Assembly (NCBI GenBank): GCA_035602605.1
Contig: DATNLZ010000094.1
Coordinates: forward strand, 1-42,528
Length of the DNA: 42,528 bases
Origin: DASQHY01 sp035602605
Lineage (GTDB): Bacteria > Acidobacteriota > Terriglobia > Acidiferrales > UBA7541
Reading direction: 5' to 3'
The position numbers and the translations under genes are program-made. The notes under the pieces are model-generated. The model was not told the DNA's origin, searched no databases, and worked only from the letters and a program-made list of their open reading frames with translations. This document shows positions 33,621-42,528 of the stretch, one piece after another; position 1 is the stretch's first letter, and the number at the start of each line of letters is the position of its first letter.

Positions 33621-34385
33621 ATGAAAGCAGCCACCAAAGCAGCAAGAACCAAGCGGGAAGATGGGACGGCAGCTCCAGTTTACAAGCGAATTGTGCTGAA
33701 ACTTTCCGGGGAATCGTTGCAAGGTTCGCAGGGGTACGGTATTCACGGCGAAACGGTTGCGTCGATCTCGCGTGAAATTAAGGAAATCAACGATCTCGGT
33801 GTGCAAGTCGCCATTATGGTCGGCGGCGGAAATATATTTCGTGGGACCAGGCAGAAGTCCATGGACATTGACCGCGCGACCGGCGATTACATGGGCATGC
33901 TTGCGACTGTGATCAACGGGTTGGCGCTTCAGGACGCCCTCGAAAAACAAGGCTGTATCACGCGTCTGCTAAGCGCCATCGAAATGCATCAGGTAGCCGA
34001 GCCGTTCATCCGCAGGCGCGCCACGCGCCACCTGGAGCGCGGCCGCGTGGTGATCTTTGCTGCGGGAACCGGTAACCCCTACTTTTCCACGGATACCGCA
34101 GCGGCGCTGCGCGCCATGGAGATCAAGGCACAAGTCATTTTAAAGGCGACGCGCGTGGATGGGATTTATGATGCCGACCCCGAAAAAGTTAAAAATGCAA
34201 AGCGCTTTGAGAACATCACCTTTCGTGAGGTGCTGCAAAAAAATTTGAAGGTGATGGACTCGACGGCGATTTCCCTGTGCATGGATAACGACATGCCAAT
34301 CATCGTTTTCAATTTGAATGTCGCGGGCAATATCAAGCGCGTGGTGCGCGGCGAGCGGGTGGGCTCGAGTGTAACGCTAAGGTAA
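33621..34385 (+). CDS. pyrH: Uridylate (UMP) kinase
   Basis: PyrH phosphorylates UMP to UDP with ATP in pyrimidine nucleotide synthesis and is hexameric. ATG 33621 gives 254 residues; a GTG at 33588 would add 11. An N-terminal extension of about 20 basic residues precedes YKRIVLKLSGESLQGSQGYGI. VGGGNIFRG, DYMGMLATVINGLALQDALE, RRATRHLERGRVVIFAAGTGNPYFSTDTAAALRA, KATRVDGIYDADPEK and MDSTAISLCMDN are all canonical blocks. frr follows at 17 bp, as in most bacteria. Confidence 0.96.
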   Translation: MKAATKAARTKREDGTAAPVYKRIVLKLSGESLQGSQGYGIHGETVASISREIKEINDLGVQVAIMVGGGNIFRGTRQKSMDIDRATGDYMGMLATVINGLALQDALEKQGCITRLLSAIEMHQVAEPFIRRRATRHLERGRVVIFAAGTGNPYFSTDTAAALRAMEIKAQVILKATRVDGIYDADPEKVKNAKRFENITFREVLQKNLKVMDSTAISLCMDNDMPIIVFNLNVAGNIKRVVRGERVGSSVTLR

Positions 34386-34402
34386 AACAGGAGGAGGATG
34401 GC

Positions 34403-34978
34403 ATGACGATAATCTCCAGCAGCAAAGACGCTATGGCGCAAGCCAGGACCCGCATGGAAAAAGCAGTAGAGGATTTTCGCAAAGAGTTATCCGGACTGCG
34501 CACTGGTAGAGCCAACGTTACCTTGCTCGATCACATTCGTGTGGATTATCACGGCACATCGATGCCCGTCAATCAGCTGGGCACGTTGTCGGTTCCTGAG
34601 CCGACGATGATCGTTATCTCACCGTGGGATCCTGGAGTGGTTCCGCTGATTGATAAAGCCATCCGGACATCCGATCTTGGGTTGAATCCCACCAACGATG
34701 GAAAGATCGTCAGAATTCCCATTCCGTCGCTTACCGAAGAGCGCCGGAGAGACATGGTCAAGCATCTGCACAAGGTGCTGGAAAATCACCGCACCGCGAT
34801 GCGCAATATTCGCCGAGATATCAAAGAGGCCGTGGAGAAATTAGAGAAAGACAAGAAGATCAGCGAAGATGAGAAGAAGCGAACTCTGGAAGATCTCGAG
34901 AAAATCACCCACCAGGAAACCAAGAAAATCGAAGACCTCTCAGCCTCCAAAGAAAAAGAAATGCTCGAAATCAGGTAA
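34403..34978 (+). CDS. frr: Ribosome recycling factor
   Basis: RRF, with EF-G, splits post-termination ribosomes. The 191-residue protein has MEKAVEDFRKELSGLRTGRANVTLLDHIRVDYHG and NQLGTLSVPEPTMIVISPWD. It continues with LGLNPTNDGKIVRIPIPSLTEERRRDMVKHLHK and the long C-terminal helix with alternating Lys/Glu. GGAGGAGG precedes the ATG. Its last 39 bp overlap the 3' end of the convergent DUF3857 gene. Confidence 0.96.
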   Translation: MTIISSSKDAMAQARTRMEKAVEDFRKELSGLRTGRANVTLLDHIRVDYHGTSMPVNQLGTLSVPEPTMIVISPWDPGVVPLIDKAIRTSDLGLNPTNDGKIVRIPIPSLTEERRRDMVKHLHKVLENHRTAMRNIRRDIKEAVEKLEKDKKISEDEKKRTLEDLEKITHQETKKIEDLSASKEKEMLEIR

Positions 34979-37105
34979 GCCGCCAGCGCTGTCCCCGCGA
35001 GCTTCTGGCCGGAATCGGAGGCTGCGATTCGGCCTGCTTGCTGCGCGCGTTTTGGCAGATGTGGCTTGGGGTTGCTGCGCAGGCGCTGGACGCTCTAAGG
35101 CGACTTGTTGAGCTTCGTCTCTTCGCACGGCCCGCACAAATGCGCTATAGTCGCTCGCCCGTTCAGCAGGAAGCTGGCGCAGCAGGAAGCGCAACTCGCG
35201 TGTCGAGGTGATCTTGTTTGCTTCGGCGCGGTACGTGGAACGATATTCGGCGTAATCCCTTTTTACTGCGATGGGAATGGGCAGGTTCGTGGTCAGGCCG
35301 TTGGGAAGCGAAATAATCGCGACGGCGCTGACGCTAAGAGGCGTACCTAGGTCGATGGGCGGGCCACCTTGTTTTCGTGCACCGGTGCCGAGAGGGAGTT
35401 CGGGAAGTCCAAAGGAGGGAAGCGGTAATTGCAGGCCGGCCTTTTGATTCTTCCAACGGACCATGCCCTCCTGCGCAATGCGATATTCAACTTCAAACGG
35501 TTTTTCCGTTTCCTCCGGGTTCGAGGCGGTCACGCCGGTGACTTCTGCTCGAAAGCCATCAGAAATAGCCAGAAGTTGCGCGAGATTCTTCCATTGATTT
35601 TGCGGTGCGCGATAAAACGCAACGCGAAGAAGCAATTCGGTATCTCCGCGTACGGCGTAATGAACTCGCGCAGTTAATTTTCCTTCGGCGTTCAGTTCGC
35701 CGCGAACGGTAACGATTTGGGTGGCCGGAAACGGCGGATCGGGAGGCGTGGTCATCCATTGGGCCGGTGATTCCGATCGAGCGTCGCCGCCGTCGGCTGG
35801 CGCTTGAATAGCGAGCCCGCGTTTATTGCGCAGATTCGCGGCAAGCAAGCGGAACGGAGCTACCTGCGGCCCAGTGTCGAGCCACACCCATTCGCCGTTT
35901 TCCCGTACGGCCGTGACTAATTGGGTGAATTGCGCCGGTAATGGAACGCGTTCGGTCATCTCGCGTGACTTGCCAATGAGCACGGGGATCGCTCGAAGCC
36001 CCATGGTCTTCGCGAGCGCGGCCAGCAGCATGTGTTTATCTAATGCCGTGCCATAGCTTTGCGTAAGAACTTGAACCGGTGACTGCGTTCGATATCCAAC
36101 GGCATCGGCTGAAAGTTCGATGGTGCGAATCTTTTGCGAAACGAAGGTATAGAGAGATGCGAGTTTTTCGCTCACCGTAGCCCGACCAACAGCAAGGGCT
36201 GCCCCTTTGGCGCGTACCGCAGGGTCGCTTCCGTCCGGTTCAGCCCATTGCTTTTGATACCAGCGTGCTAAATCGTCCCAGCTTAGAAATGTGGACAGCT
36301 GAATGTCCGGTTCATCAGTGTTCTCTGAAGACGGAGCGGTATCGTCTGAGCGTGGTTCGCGGGGCTTGGCGGGGCGGGCATCGTGCGCTATGTTCCAGCG
36401 ATAGATTCGCCGAGGCCCGAGACCGGAGATATCGTCGGTGGTGGTAAAAGATGCGGAACCATGCGCAGTTTTGAATAGGATCGGTCGGCCTCGCGGGATG
36501 CTGATTTCGAACAACTCTTCCTTCACTGGTCCGTCGCGCAAAAACGAGTGTTCCAGCCAAAAGTGGCCCGTAGCGGGAGGTTTGATGACATTCAAAGTGA
36601 CGGTGTATCGAAGAGCGTCGCCGTTTTTCAGGCCAGGCACTCGTACGGATTTTTCGCGCGCATCTTCATAGGCCGGTGCATCCTTGGTCGCTGCGACGGG
36701 ACGGTCCACCACGGCGTGGGGAAGCACTCCGATCGAACCTCCGTTGGCTTGGTGAATCTCGACGTCACTGATCTCGAGCTGCTCGGTTTGTCGGTCATAG
36801 TCGAAAACCAATCGTGAAAGCTCCTTGGCACCCTCATCGGAAAGGACCCGCGCGCGGACGCGAAGTTCGCGGCGGCTTGTTCCGTCGTTCTCGAATCGAA
36901 AACTTGTAGAGTATTGCTCGATGATATAGGACGGGGAGTCTTCAGAATTCGAGGGTTTCTGCGGGAGTACCGGTTTGCCTTCCGGTGACTGAAGTGCCGG
37001 CGACACCCCGGCCAGTGGAGCGGCATCGGCAAGGATCGCGGGAATGAGCGCCAGCAGCGTCAGCGCGTGCCGTGAGATATGCACAATCTTTTTTCCTTTC
37101 CACAT
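34940..37105 (-). CDS. Exported DUF3857 protein with degenerate transglutaminase-like domain
   Basis: The ATG at 37105 (MWKGKKIVHISRHALTLLALIPAILADA) gives a signal peptide and about 721 residues; 37174 is an alternative start. The N-terminal half is DUF3857 (YIIEQYSTSFRFENDGTSRRELRVRARVLSDEGAKE...). The transglutaminase-like core follows at about 315-430. Where active relatives have GDCKDK, this protein has GTALDK (Ala354), and where they have NHV before the last strand it has TQLV (Gln395). The third catalytic position, Asp410 (WLDTG), remains. The fold is therefore present but peptidase/transglutaminase activity is very unlikely. The C-terminal about 60 residues are low complexity and run into frr in the opposite direction, suggesting loss of an earlier stop. 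Confidence 0.82.
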   Translation of the reverse strand: MWKGKKIVHISRHALTLLALIPAILADAAPLAGVSPALQSPEGKPVLPQKPSNSEDSPSYIIEQYSTSFRFENDGTSRRELRVRARVLSDEGAKELSRLVFDYDRQTEQLEISDVEIHQANGGSIGVLPHAVVDRPVAATKDAPAYEDAREKSVRVPGLKNGDALRYTVTLNVIKPPATGHFWLEHSFLRDGPVKEELFEISIPRGRPILFKTAHGSASFTTTDDISGLGPRRIYRWNIAHDARPAKPREPRSDDTAPSSENTDEPDIQLSTFLSWDDLARWYQKQWAEPDGSDPAVRAKGAALAVGRATVSEKLASLYTFVSQKIRTIELSADAVGYRTQSPVQVLTQSYGTALDKHMLLAALAKTMGLRAIPVLIGKSREMTERVPLPAQFTQLVTAVRENGEWVWLDTGPQVAPFRLLAANLRNKRGLAIQAPADGGDARSESPAQWMTTPPDPPFPATQIVTVRGELNAEGKLTARVHYAVRGDTELLLRVAFYRAPQNQWKNLAQLLAISDGFRAEVTGVTASNPEETEKPFEVEYRIAQEGMVRWKNQKAGLQLPLPSFGLPELPLGTGARKQGGPPIDLGTPLSVSAVAIISLPNGLTTNLPIPIAVKRDYAEYRSTYRAEANKITSTRELRFLLRQLPAERASDYSAFVRAVRRDEAQQVALERPAPAQQPQATSAKTRAASRPNRSLRFRPEARGDSAGGLPDFEHFFFFGG

Positions 37106-37298
37106 TTTGCGGAGTGTATGTCGGGGCGGGTCCGCGGTAAAGTGTCGCTGCAAAATAGGTTTCTTGATGAGCACGTGCAGCAGGGTCGATCAGGGCGTAG
37201 CGAAACGGCGAGACTCTCGTTCTCACCCGTCAACGGAGGAAACAATGCTAACAATCATGGAAGTAGCGGTCGCCTGCATACGTTTTCGGAGGAGCAGC

Positions 37299-38738
37299 AT
37301 GCCCAGGATCATCACGTCTTTTCTTGCCTTCATTCTTCTAACCTGGTTCCCCACCCCCAGTGTACTCGCTCAGCAGAATGCTTCAGATCGAAGGAAATTC
37401 CTAAACCCCGCAACCGAGGTTTCCGATGATCCGCGGCGGACCCCTATGCCACCCGGGCCGCGCGGTCCAGATGGATCGTTGGTGCTTCGCGGCGGACGCA
37501 TTTTCGACTCTACAGGTGCTCCCGCGCGCGATGGAACCCTGGTCATCACGCGTAATAAAATCTTGAAAATTCTGCCACCTGACGCAACAGACTGGCCCGC
37601 AGATGCGCGGGTGATAAGCGTTGAGGGCAAAACAATCTTGCCTGGTCTGATCGACCTTCATACCCACATCACCTATGTCGATGCCTCCTCAAACATCCCC
37701 GCGGCCATCAGTGAAGCCGACTCCACGCTGCGCGCCGTGGAAAAGCTGCGCTTCTACCTGGAATCGGGGGTTACCAGCATTCGGGATGTCGCCTCGAAAG
37801 GAGAAATACCGTTTCGCTTAAAGGAGTGGGTGGCCCAGAACCGCATCGCCGGTCCGCGCGTTTTCGCCGCGGGACAATTCATTACCGCGACGGGAGGTCA
37901 TTCCACCGAAGGGCTCCCTCGTGATCTAGTTCTGCTGGAGGGCGCCACGCGGTTAGCCTCAGGAGCCGACGATTGGCGCCAGGCAGTGCGCGATCAATTC
38001 GCACGCGGCGCCGACGTTATAAAAATCGGCAGCCACTTTTCCAAGGCAGAACTCGCTGCGGCGGTCGAGGAAGCACACGCACTGGGGTTAAAAGTCACTG
38101 CGGATGTCGAGACCTTTTATACGCAATGGGCGGTCGAAGCCGGTGTGGATACGATTGAGCATCCCCTTCCGCGAAGCGACCAGGTGATTCAATTAATGGC
38201 GCGAAAGGGTATCGCGGCGGATCCTACGTTGATTCCTTATCAAATTATTTTTGATCAATGGGGAGGATATTTTGGTTCGACGTCGCGCCGCTTCACTTTT
38301 TCTAGAGAGGCCAATCTCGAAATGCTGCGTAAGCTGAAAAGGGCCGGCGTTAAAATGGGCATCGGCACAGATTTAATTCTGGAATGGTTCCGCTACATGC
38401 CGGAACCGTATATTCGAGAGATGAAAAATTTTGTGGCTGCAGGATTCAGCGTTCCCGAAGTTCTGACCATCGCGACGAAATCGAACGCGGAAATATTGGA
38501 CATGGGCGACAAGCTGGGAACGCTAGAGCCGGGAAAGCTCGCGGATGTCCTGGTAGTTGCGGGTAGACCGGATGTCGATTTGGATGATTTGAAGAAAATT
38601 GATCTTGTCATTCGCGATGGTTATCTGGTGATTGAAAACGGAAACGTAATTGTGGGGCGTCACGTGCCGGTTCCGATGGCCGGGCCCAAGAAATCGCCGG
38701 GTTCCGCATCCCCTCGGTTCCCCGGCCTGAGGCCCTAA
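37299..38738 (+). CDS. Exported amidohydrolase with altered metal site
   Basis: ATG 37299 has GGAGGAG 4 nt upstream and starts a signal peptide (MPRIITSFLAFILLTWFPTPSVLAQ); the much longer open frame from 37044 overlaps the DUF3857 5' end. The 479-residue TIM-barrel amidohydrolase has His121-x-His123 (GLIDLHTHITYVD), Lys242 (ADVIKIGSHF), His288 (TIEHPL) and Asp358 (GIGTDLILEW). The position of the first barrel histidine (usually VTAHVYT or similar) is Asp269 (VTADVET). A Pro/Gly-rich linker precedes the barrel and a Pro-rich tail follows. Relatives include imidazolonepropionase-like and prolidase-like enzymes; the substrate is unknown. It diverges from the DUF3857 gene, sharing a roughly 190-bp intergenic region. 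Confidence 0.86.
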   Translation: MPRIITSFLAFILLTWFPTPSVLAQQNASDRRKFLNPATEVSDDPRRTPMPPGPRGPDGSLVLRGGRIFDSTGAPARDGTLVITRNKILKILPPDATDWPADARVISVEGKTILPGLIDLHTHITYVDASSNIPAAISEADSTLRAVEKLRFYLESGVTSIRDVASKGEIPFRLKEWVAQNRIAGPRVFAAGQFITATGGHSTEGLPRDLVLLEGATRLASGADDWRQAVRDQFARGADVIKIGSHFSKAELAAAVEEAHALGLKVTADVETFYTQWAVEAGVDTIEHPLPRSDQVIQLMARKGIAADPTLIPYQIIFDQWGGYFGSTSRRFTFSREANLEMLRKLKRAGVKMGIGTDLILEWFRYMPEPYIREMKNFVAAGFSVPEVLTIATKSNAEILDMGDKLGTLEPGKLADVLVVAGRPDVDLDDLKKIDLVIRDGYLVIENGNVIVGRHVPVPMAGPKKSPGSASPRFPGLRP

Positions 38739-39173
38739 GTCACTGAAACCAAATACTATATGGTACTAGTACGGTGTGGTAGAACTGATGGCGTAAAGGC
38801 CACTTCGGGAGCCAAAGTTTTCCACCGGGCCCATAAAGTTTCCGTTTGACACAAGCGCAGCTTTTCTCTATACTTGCGGTTTTGTCAGGGGATATTTGCC
38901 CTTGTAGTGAAAGGGAAGGTCTCCCGCCCCGGAACAGGAACGACGGAATGGGGCAGGAGAGCGGCCGGAATGGGGCGCCAGCCCCGAAAAGCCGAGTAAG
39001 CCTCTCCGAGTCGAACCAGAGGTAAAGAACTTCTGGAGTGCGTGCGGAGCTTCTTGCTGGTTCTGCCGGGTTCGCAGCTGAACCTTTCTGCAATCTAACG
39101 AAATGAGCCTTGCGTCACTGTGTCTCTGTGCGCGAAGCAACAAATGAACGTTTAGCTCGAGTGAGGGAGAGCC
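38739..39173 (+). other. Intergenic region and long rpsL leader
   Basis: No gene is seen in 435 bp. It contains the str promoter at 38846-38874 and then a leader of about 290 nt that is GC-rich and structured. A hairpin GGGGC-GCCA-GCCCC lies at 38972-38985, and CGGAATGGGG occurs twice nearby (from 38944 and 38966). No known riboswitch class could be matched by eye. An autoregulatory ribosomal-protein leader is possible. Confidence 0.5.
38846..38874 (+). promoter_or_regulatory. Strong promoter of the str operon
   Basis: A perfect TTGACA (38846-38851) is followed after 17 bp by TATACT (38869-38874), the best-matching promoter in the window. Transcription should start near 38881, leaving a leader of about 290 nt before rpsL. 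Confidence 0.8.
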
Positions 39174-39554
39174 GTGCCGACGTTTTCGCAGTTAGTCCGA
39201 TTCGGACGCGAACTGATTCGCAACAAAACGAAGTCGCCAGCGCTGCAAGGCTGCCCCGAAAAACGCGGCGTGTGCATTCGCGTTTACACACAGACGCCGA
39301 AAAAACCGAACTCGGCTCTGCGGAAAGTAGCGCGCGCGCGTCTCACCAACAGCGTCGAAGTGACGACGTATATTCCGGGCATCGGCCATAACCTGCAAGA
39401 GCACTCGATCGTGCTGGTGCGTGGCGGCCGCGTGAAGGATCTTCCCGGTGTCCGCTACCACGTGATTCGCGGGACGCTAGACGCTGCGGGCGTCGAGAAC
39501 CGCAAGCAAGGGCGTTCAAAATATGGCGCCAAGCGGCCCAAGGCCGCGCAATAG
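39174..39554 (+). CDS. rpsL: 30S ribosomal protein S12
   Basis: S12 is part of the decoding centre. The GTG start at 39174 has a GAGGGAGA-type ribosome-binding site and gives 126 residues beginning MPTFSQLVRFGRELIRNKTKSPALQGCPEKRGVC. The decoding loop TPKKPNSALRK (Lys43/44) is wild-type, so no streptomycin-resistance change is seen there. Asp89 in RGGRVKDLPGVRYH is the usual methylthiolation target. rpsG follows. Confidence 0.97.
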   Translation: MPTFSQLVRFGRELIRNKTKSPALQGCPEKRGVCIRVYTQTPKKPNSALRKVARARLTNSVEVTTYIPGIGHNLQEHSIVLVRGGRVKDLPGVRYHVIRGTLDAAGVENRKQGRSKYGAKRPKAAQ

Positions 39555-39592
39555 CAAGCAGGCAAATAGTCGGTCCATAGGAGATTTCCGCA

Positions 39593-40063
39593 ATGCCTCG
39601 CAAAGGATGGATCAGCCGCCGCGAAACGCCGCCGGATTCGGTCTACGGCAGCGATTTGGTGCAAAAATTTATCTGCTCGATGATGTATGACGGCAAGCGC
39701 TCCACCGCGCAGCGGATTTTTTACGGCGCGATGGATCAGGTCGCCAAGAAAAGCAATGACGACGCCTTGAAAATTTTCAAGAAGGCCATCGAAAACGTCA
39801 AGCCGGTGCTGGAAGTCAAGACCCGGCGCGTAGGCGGCGCGAACTATCAGGTGCCCGTGGAAGTGAATCCGTTTCGCCGCCAGTCTTTGGCGATTCGCTG
39901 GTTGATTCAATATGCCCGCGACCGCGCTGGAAAGACGATGGTCGACAGACTCGCTGATGAGTTGATGGACGCAGCCAACGCCAAGGGCGGGGCCATGAAG
40001 AAGAAAGAAGACGTTCATCGTATGGCTGAAGCCAACAAAGCTTTCGCGCACTATCGCTGGTAA
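39593..40063 (+). CDS. rpsG: 30S ribosomal protein S7
   Basis: S7 nucleates assembly of the 30S head and lines the E site. The 156 residues start MPRKGWISRRETPPDSVYGSDLVQKFICSMMYDGKRSTAQRIFYGAMD. They include ENVKPVLEVKTRRVGGANYQVPVEVNPFRRQSLAIRWL and end EDVHRMAEANKAFAHYRW, a complete family match. GGAGA lies about 8 nt before the ATG. fusA starts 17 bp downstream. Confidence 0.97.
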   Translation: MPRKGWISRRETPPDSVYGSDLVQKFICSMMYDGKRSTAQRIFYGAMDQVAKKSNDDALKIFKKAIENVKPVLEVKTRRVGGANYQVPVEVNPFRRQSLAIRWLIQYARDRAGKTMVDRLADELMDAANAKGGAMKKKEDVHRMAEANKAFAHYRW

Positions 40064-40080
40064 GGGATTCTGAATAGACC

Positions 40081-42342
<2,262 letters not shown>

Positions 42343-42396
42343 GGTTGCGGGCAAACCCCACGTTCAAATACGCACGAGCACAGGAGCAGAGGAGCA

Positions 42397-42528
42397 ATGG
42401 CGAAGGAAAAATTCGAGCGCAGTAAGCCGCACGTCAACATTGGAACGATTGGTCACATTGACCACGGCAAGACGACGCTGACGGCGGCGATCACCAAAGT
42501 ATTGTCGAAGAACAACCCCAAGGTGCAA
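42397..42528 (+). CDS. tuf: Elongation factor Tu, N-terminal part (cut by window end)
   Basis: The first 44 codons read MAKEKFERSKPHVNIGTIGH followed by the GHIDHGKTT P-loop (18-26) and LTAAITKVL, the invariant EF-Tu start. GGAG lies about 6 nt before the ATG. It is the last gene of the str operon, 54 bp after fusA. The rest is outside the window. Confidence 0.95.
   Translation, partial: MAKEKFERSKPHVNIGTIGHIDHGKTTLTAAITKVLSKNNPKVQ

Noticed and set aside
37044..37298. N-terminal extension of the second amidohydrolase
   Set aside because: It lacks a ribosome-binding site and precedes a clear signal peptide start at 37299 with GGAGGAG; it also overlaps the divergent DUF3857 5' end.

Overview
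The window looks like chromosomal DNA of an Acidobacteriota bacterium, probably a soil-type genome. This is inferred from the moderately high GC, the gene set (secreted amidohydrolases, DUF1800, DUF3857, DUF6526, a KorAB-type 2-oxoacid:ferredoxin oxidoreductase, bactofilin, FHA-GAF-SpoIIE phosphatase) and the ribosomal gene order. No marker here proves the phylum.

Positions 1-4240 are an AT-richer accessory island. An array of about 23-bp repeats (1-135), resembling the terminus of an IS21-type element, has cut off the 5' part of a HerA/FtsK-like ATPase gene. Directly behind lies a DUF4338 protein of the Druantia DruA family, then a TIGR02391/Ymh HEPN-type protein with its own promoter, then a small orphan protein. 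This is a damaged defence island and the most unusual part of the window. A gene-poor stretch (3653-4244) separates it from the core chromosome.

Positions 4245-9000 carry beta-oxidation/butanoate-type genes (thiolase, 3-hydroxyacyl-CoA dehydrogenase) around a triple zinc-ribbon/DUF2007 protein and a decayed paralogue of it, followed by a secreted NHL-repeat protein. Positions 9000-20300 hold recA, a solitary transpeptidase-only PBP, a secreted GH76 mannanase-like protein, a DUF2264 protein, a Tam-like methyltransferase and korA-korB (minus strand), lexA and bactofilin. The recA and lexA promoters share a motif between -35 and -10 that could be the local SOS operator.

Positions 20400-29460 are mostly minus strand: a DUF6526 membrane protein, an M49-type peptidase, DUF1800, an amidohydrolase, an FHA-GAF-PP2C phosphatase, a class IV aminotransferase and a small conserved-looking protein, with a plus-strand DUF427 gene in between. 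A frameshifted methyltransferase gene follows, bracketed by a perfect 12-bp inverted repeat (29541-30466).

Positions 30500-35000 form the translation cluster rplM-rpsI-rpsB-tsf-pyrH-frr. It converges on a DUF3857 protein whose transglutaminase-like domain has lost catalytic Cys and His. After a second secreted amidohydrolase with a substituted metal ligand, the str operon rpsL-rpsG-fusA-tuf begins behind a strong promoter with a long leader. tuf is cut by the window end.
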